From contig CAMJTZ010000093.1 in the NCBI GenBank assembly GCA_946408865.1, positions 1 through 7,403 on the forward strand: DNA of 7,403 nucleotides. The letters are read 5' to 3'. A program made the translations under genes and the position numbers. The stretch's first letter is position 1. Each line of letters opens with the position of its first letter. The notes beneath the pieces are model-generated. The model was not told the origin of the DNA. It was given only the letters and a program-made list of their open reading frames with translations, and did no database searches. This document shows positions 4,379-7,403 of the stretch, in pieces. The DNA comes from an uncultured Clostridia bacterium. Its GTDB lineage: Bacteria; Bacillota_A; Clostridia; Christensenellales; Aristaeellaceae.

Positions 4379-6646
4379 TTACGTTCTCCGGTGCAGCAGG
4401 TTGTGGAATACTCTCCTGCGCGGTGCGTCCGTCTCTGTTTTTTTCGGTTCGTTCTTTTCCTGCCCGGATTTTTCCTGTTCCTGCTTCATTGTTTCAGATT
4501 TTTCCGGTTCAGATTTTTCCGTTTCCGTCTTGACCGGCTCAGACTTGACCGGTTCAGGTTTTGCCGGATTGGGAGGGAACTCCGCCGGCGGTTCCTGCAG
4601 GGAAACCTTTCTCGCGCTGAAGTACCGGTACAGTGTTTCCTGCGAGGATGTCCCTTCACCACCTTCTTCACGGAGATAGACACCGTCCGGCTGCATCTCC
4701 CAGGATTTTTCGCGGTCCGCGCGCAACGCGTCCAGAATAGCATTCAGCTGCTCCCGGGTGTCCGGCGTCACCGCTTCAATGAAGGCTTCCACACGACGCT
4801 CCAGATTCCGGTTCAGCATATCGCCTGACCCGATAAACAAGCGCTGATCAGCACCTTCGCCAAAGCTGTAGATCCGGGAATGCTCCAGCCAGCGCCCGAT
4901 GATGCCGGAAACGGTAATGTTGTCTGTCAGACCGGGTATTCCAGGCCGCAGAGAACAGATGCCCCGGATAAATAGTTCGATTTTTACACCGGCCCGGGAA
5001 CATTCAATCATCTTTTCCATGATTTCACGACTGTTCAGCGCGTTCACCTTAATGGCTACACGACCTTTTTCACCTTTTGCGAGTTCACGATCCAGCATTT
5101 CCAGAACACGGCTTTTGAAACTGAGCGGAGCAATCCAGAGTTCTTTCGCTTCCGGGGGAATCCGGCCGGCAGCCAGTGCCTCAAAAGCAGTTTCGGCATC
5201 GAGGCCGACAACTTCCCGGGAGGTGATCAGGGACAAATCAGTGTATTGTTCTCCGGTAACTTCGTTATAATTCCCGGTGCCTACCTGCGTGATCCGGCTG
5301 ATTACGCCATTGCGCACACGGGTAATGACGCACAGCTTGCTGTGCACCTTGTGATCCGGCAGACCGTAAATAATATGACAGCCGGCATCTTCCAGCATTT
5401 CCGAGTAGTCAATATTATTCTGTTCATCAAAACGCGCACGCAGCTCGAGCAGACAGAGAACATCCTTGCCCCGGTCCGCCGCATACGCAAGGGCTGCGGC
5501 AATTTTACTGCTGCCGGACATACGGTAGAGCGTGATGCGGATGGAACGGACATCCGGGTCATCTGCTGCTTCATAAATCAGATCCACAAACGAGAGCATG
5601 CTCTGGAAGGGAAAACTCATCAGGAGATCGTGCTTTTCGATATAACGGAAATATTCACCTTTTTTCAGTCCGATATCCCGGGCCGGCTTACGGTCCGGAT
5701 ACTTAAAGGAAGCAGGGCCGCCGATACACGAACGGAAAGAAAGATCAAAAGGCACATTCTGTGTAAATACGCGGCTCTCCGGAACATGCAGCTTCTTGAT
5801 CAGCAATGCCCGGCAGGAATCGGTCAGCTTGCCATAAATTCTTGCTCGTACCGGCATTTCTCTTTTCCGCTTGCTGAGCATGCCGGACATTTTGTCCCGC
5901 AGGTCATCGTCCGCCTGAATTTCATCTTTTGTCAGGAAAACATCTGCATTACGGGTGACATCCACCACTGCAGACTGCAGAATGTTTTCCTTTTTCAGGA
6001 GAAGAGGGAGGAAATGGCGGACAAGAAGGGCAGTCGGGACAATTTTCTGACATCCGTCAATTTCGAAACTCTGGTAAGCCGGTATCCTGTCCAGCGGAAT
6101 AATACACAGTTTCTGTTCTGTGTTGCGTCCGAGGAAAGCGACGATATGTGCTTCTCCGCTCCAGAGAAACGGAAGCGGCTGATCCGCTGCGATGATTTTC
6201 GGAAAGAGCAGATCCCGGATATCGCCGAACAGCTTTTTGCTCATCAGCTCATCGATCTTGCTGATTTTGCGGAAATCCAGCACGTCAATTTTATTGGCAT
6301 GCAATTCCTCACGGATGGTTTTCCAGATGCTCTCCATCAGCGCCTGCTGTTCCCGCGTGATGCGAAGGACTTCCGAGATCTGAGTCTCGGGAAGCATACC
6401 GGTCAGGGGATCCGGTGTATCCGGTGTAAGGAGGGCACGGTGGGAAAGGATACCGATGCGCACACGGTAGAATTCTTCCAGATTGGACTGATAGATCATG
6501 AGAAACTTCAGACGTTCCAGAAGAGGTACGTTCGGATCAGCCGCTTCCAGCAGAACACGGCGGTTAAAGGCAAGCCAGCTCAGTTCACGGTTAATATATA
6601 CGCTTTCAGACTGGACGGGTTTGTTCTTCTTCTCCTTGGCAGGCAT
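4379..6646 (-). CDS. ppk1: Polyphosphate kinase 1 with repetitive C-terminal tail
   Basis: Reversibly transfers the ATP gamma-phosphate onto inorganic polyphosphate; associated with the inner face of the membrane in known cases. 755 residues from the chosen ATG, against about 690 typical. All four PPK1 domains are present: N (about 15-115, NRELSWLAFN and YQSNLEEFYRVR with Asn55), middle/head (about 120-315), C1 (about 325-495) and C2 (about 500-675). Key residues: Arg375 (LYRMS), Arg405 (LRARFDE), phosphoacceptor His435 (DHKVHSKLCV), GTGNYNE (456-462), His589 (EHSRIY). Numbers from this start match the E. coli Mg/His residues as I recall them. Residues 696-740 are a pentapeptide-repeat tail, ending in RRRVFHNLLHRRT. 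Start: ATG at 6644-6646 has AAAGGA at 6658-6663 (11 nt, rather long); TTG at 6650-6652 would have 5 nt; the ATG at 6695-6697 has no ribosome site. First gene of an operon with the ROK kinase. Confidence 0.95.
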   Translation of the reverse strand: MPAKEKKNKPVQSESVYINRELSWLAFNRRVLLEAADPNVPLLERLKFLMIYQSNLEEFYRVRIGILSHRALLTPDTPDPLTGMLPETQISEVLRITREQQALMESIWKTIREELHANKIDVLDFRKISKIDELMSKKLFGDIRDLLFPKIIAADQPLPFLWSGEAHIVAFLGRNTEQKLCIIPLDRIPAYQSFEIDGCQKIVPTALLVRHFLPLLLKKENILQSAVVDVTRNADVFLTKDEIQADDDLRDKMSGMLSKRKREMPVRARIYGKLTDSCRALLIKKLHVPESRVFTQNVPFDLSFRSCIGGPASFKYPDRKPARDIGLKKGEYFRYIEKHDLLMSFPFQSMLSFVDLIYEAADDPDVRSIRITLYRMSGSSKIAAALAYAADRGKDVLCLLELRARFDEQNNIDYSEMLEDAGCHIIYGLPDHKVHSKLCVITRVRNGVISRITQVGTGNYNEVTGEQYTDLSLITSREVVGLDAETAFEALAAGRIPPEAKELWIAPLSFKSRVLEMLDRELAKGEKGRVAIKVNALNSREIMEKMIECSRAGVKIELFIRGICSLRPGIPGLTDNITVSGIIGRWLEHSRIYSFGEGADQRLFIGSGDMLNRNLERRVEAFIEAVTPDTREQLNAILDALRADREKSWEMQPDGVYLREEGGEGTSSQETLYRYFSARKVSLQEPPAEFPPNPAKPEPVKSEPVKTETEKSEPEKSETMKQEQEKSGQEKNEPKKTETDAPRRRVFHNLLHRRT
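4427..4561 (-). repeat. Nine tandem 15-bp repeats in the 3' end of ppk1
   Basis: Nine in-frame 15-bp units, no gaps, coding consensus roughly AAATCTGAACCGGAA, giving the pentapeptide K-[ST]-E-[PT]-[EV]. Lys is in position 1 of all nine units, and Glu in position 3 of eight (Gly in the seventh). Units one and two differ in only three bases, others have drifted more. Residues 696-740 of Ppk1. It has the form of a coding minisatellite and could change copy number by slippage without shifting the frame. Confidence 0.9.
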
Positions 6647-6657
6647 ACACAAATCAT

Positions 6658-6663
6658 TCCTTT
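6658..6663 (-). promoter_or_regulatory. Ribosome binding site of ppk1
   Basis: AAAGGA on the minus strand. It supports a start at ATG 6644-6646 (11-nt spacing) or at the in-frame TTG 6650-6652 (5-nt spacing), and it lies inside the longer reading frame from ATG 6695-6697, which has no such site. The spacing to either codon is off the optimum, so the choice is not certain. Confidence 0.55.
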
Positions 6664-6685
6664 GTAAAGATGAGTTTTTAATTTT

Positions 6686-6731
6686 GCCTGCGATCATGCG
6701 TCCGGGAAAGTTATTGCTTTTTATCGCAGGC
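6686..6731 (-). promoter_or_regulatory. 9-bp inverted repeat in the ppk1 leader
   Basis: GCCTGCGAT (6686-6694) and ATCGCAGGC (6723-6731) are perfect inverted copies 28 nt apart. If ppk1 transcription starts near 6735, as the extended -10 at 6742-6750 suggests, the pair would close a 5'-leader hairpin ending about 40 nt before the coding start. No T-run follows on the minus strand, so it is not a plain terminator. It could also be a DNA operator. It does not match a riboswitch class that I recognise. Confidence 0.5.
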
Positions 6732-6741
6732 TGGCTATTCT

Positions 6742-6750
6742 TTTATATCA
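6742..6750 (-). promoter_or_regulatory. Candidate extended -10 promoter of ppk1
   Basis: On the minus strand, TGATATAAA gives TATAAA (6742-6747) preceded by TG at 6749-6750. No good -35 lies at the right distance; TTGATT at 6770-6775 is 22 bp away, too far. The predicted leader is about 90 nt and includes the inverted repeat. It would drive ppk1 and the ROK kinase together. Confidence 0.4.
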
Positions 6751-6820
6751 TAAAGCAAATGAAGACGGAAATCAACCGAAAAGAAATACAGCAAGACCAT
6801 TTTGCGATTTATATCTTTCC

Positions 6821-6844
6821 TTATAATGGAAAAAGCATTATAAT
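6821..6844 (+). promoter_or_regulatory. Twin -10 boxes forming an inverted repeat ahead of the DUF308 gene
   Basis: TTATAATG (6821-6828) and CATTATAA (6836-6843) are perfect inverted copies with 7 bp between. Each arm overlaps a consensus TATAAT on the plus strand (6822-6827 and 6839-6844), about 70 and 50 nt before the DUF308 start codon. The -35 regions are poor for both. Either box may be the promoter, and the dyad may be an operator on top of it. Confidence 0.5.
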
Positions 6845-6849
6845 AAACT

Positions 6850-6865
6850 GCCGGGACGCACCGGC
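6850..6865 (+). promoter_or_regulatory. Small leader hairpin before the DUF308 gene
   Basis: GCCGG (6850-6854) pairs with CCGGC (6861-6865) around the 6-nt loop GACGCA, ending 11 nt before the AAAGGA ribosome site (6877-6882). In placement and loop size it resembles the leader hairpin of the NYN-LOTUS gene, but a 5-bp stem is short and may be chance. Confidence 0.3.
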
Positions 6866-6892
6866 GGACAAATCGGAAAGGAATGAAATGAA

Positions 6893-7402
6893 ATGCTGGA
6901 AAAGTATGTGAAGAATAAAATGATTATGTCCATCGCAGGTATTGTGATCGGACTGATTCTCATGATCTGGAGAGGAAGTTTTGTTGAATCGATGATCCGG
7001 GTTATCGGGTATGTCCTTCTGGCAGCGGCTGCGGTCTACCTGATTATGTATTTCAAAAACAAGCAGTCGGATTCGGTGATGCTTGGCTATGCAGGTGTTG
7101 CAGCCGGCGCCGGGCTGCTCCTGATTCTGCTGTGCAAAACGATCTACAGAGCTTTTCCTGTAATTGCCGGGATTCTGATGATCATCAGCGGCGCAATAAC
7201 GCTGCTCCAGGTGCTTCAGGACAAGGAAGTTCCTCTGTTCAACAAGATTCTGCCCGTATTGGTTATCATTTTCGGCATTCTGATTCTGACACGGCCCGGC
7301 AAGATTGCAGACGCGATTGTTTTCTGTGTCGGCGCAGTATTTGTCGTCAACGGGATTTCCGGCCTGCTGGCAAGCAGGGAAATCAATAATTCTGTCAAAT
7401 AA
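6893..7402 (+). CDS. DUF308/HdeD-like membrane protein
   Basis: 169 residues, almost all hydrophobic, with six likely membrane helices (about 10-26, 35-53, 64-82, 87-108, 115-133, 138-158). The pattern of paired short helices, gly-rich AGIVIGLILM and the LTRPGKIADAI turn before the last helix fit the DUF308/HdeD-like family. HdeD is linked to acid stress in E. coli; in Clostridia the role is unknown. The ATG at 6893-6895 has AAAGGA at 6877-6882 with 10-nt spacing. Two other ATGs at 6883 and 6888 are out of frame (the first makes a two-codon frame), so this start is preferred. It is transcribed divergently from ppk1 and stops one base before the window edge; no terminator is visible inside the window. 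Confidence 0.85.
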   Translation: MLEKYVKNKMIMSIAGIVIGLILMIWRGSFVESMIRVIGYVLLAAAAVYLIMYFKNKQSDSVMLGYAGVAAGAGLLLILLCKTIYRAFPVIAGILMIISGAITLLQVLQDKEVPLFNKILPVLVIIFGILILTRPGKIADAIVFCVGAVFVVNGISGLLASREINNSVK

Positions 7403-7403
7403 A

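Noticed and set aside
5246..6667. 473-codon open frame on the plus strand opposite ppk1
   Set aside because: It lies entirely antisense to a full set of PPK1 motifs, has no recognisable domain and no ribosome site; long antisense frames arise from the codon use of the real gene.
6647..6697. Longer Ppk1 start at ATG 6695-6697
   Set aside because: There is no ribosome site before it, and the added 17 residues contain the AAAGGA site of the shorter form; key residue numbers from ATG 6646 also match those of E. coli Ppk1 as I recall them.
6802..6827. Promoter from TTGCGA (6802-6807) and TATAAT (6822-6827)
   Set aside because: The spacer is only 14 bp, too short for a sigma-A promoter, so this -35 was not used.
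6696..6911. Small 71-codon protein with a hydrophobic start (MRPGKLLLFIAGWLFFYII)
   Set aside because: It looks like a membrane peptide but has no ribosome site, starts inside the ppk1 leader repeat, runs through the DUF308 promoter dyad and overlaps the DUF308 start; AT-rich control DNA often gives such frames.

Overview
The window looks like chromosomal DNA of a Clostridia-type Bacillota. It has roughly balanced GC, AAGGAGGT-type Shine-Dalgarno sites, a Pro-Thr-linked peptidoglycan-binding protein, a zinc-type ROK sugar kinase and a DUF308 membrane protein. A gut or rumen clostridium is plausible, but the genus cannot be read from this sequence. I see no phage, transposon, CRISPR, tRNA or rRNA signature, and no clear sign of recent transfer.

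Layout. (1) 2-805, +: C-terminal part of a secreted or surface protein with two peptidoglycan-binding repeats, cut by the left edge. It converges on (2) 819-1589, -: a WbbL-like family 2 glycosyltransferase. The two share a perfect 18-bp inverted-repeat terminator that also encodes the last codons of the glycosyltransferase. (3) About 1610-1750 is a divergent control region: a good sigma-A promoter for the glycosyltransferase and an extended -10 promoter for the rightward gene, followed by a GC-rich leader stem-loop. (4) 1754-2746, +: a NYN (PIN-like) putative nuclease with two OST-HTH/LOTUS domains, which seems to lack a normal start codon. (5) 2793-3326, +: a single-pass membrane-anchored protein of unknown function, probably in the same transcript. 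(6) A terminator at about 3340-3375 separates this from the leftward pair (7) 3395-4354, ROK glucokinase-like kinase, and (8) 4379-6646, polyphosphate kinase Ppk1, transcribed ppk1 then kinase with a 24-nt gap. (9) 6647-6892 is a second divergent control region with two inverted repeats. (10) 6893-7402, +: a six-helix DUF308/HdeD-like membrane protein.

Functional themes are envelope work (peptidoglycan binding, sugar transfer, membrane proteins), RNA handling (NYN-LOTUS) and phosphate/energy metabolism (polyphosphate and sugar phosphorylation). The most unusual item is the Ppk1 C-terminus. After a complete enzyme comes a tail of nine tandem pentapeptides with a lysine every fifth residue, encoded by a 15-bp tandem repeat, and ending in a basic patch. 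I do not see a multi-gene defence or other exotic system.
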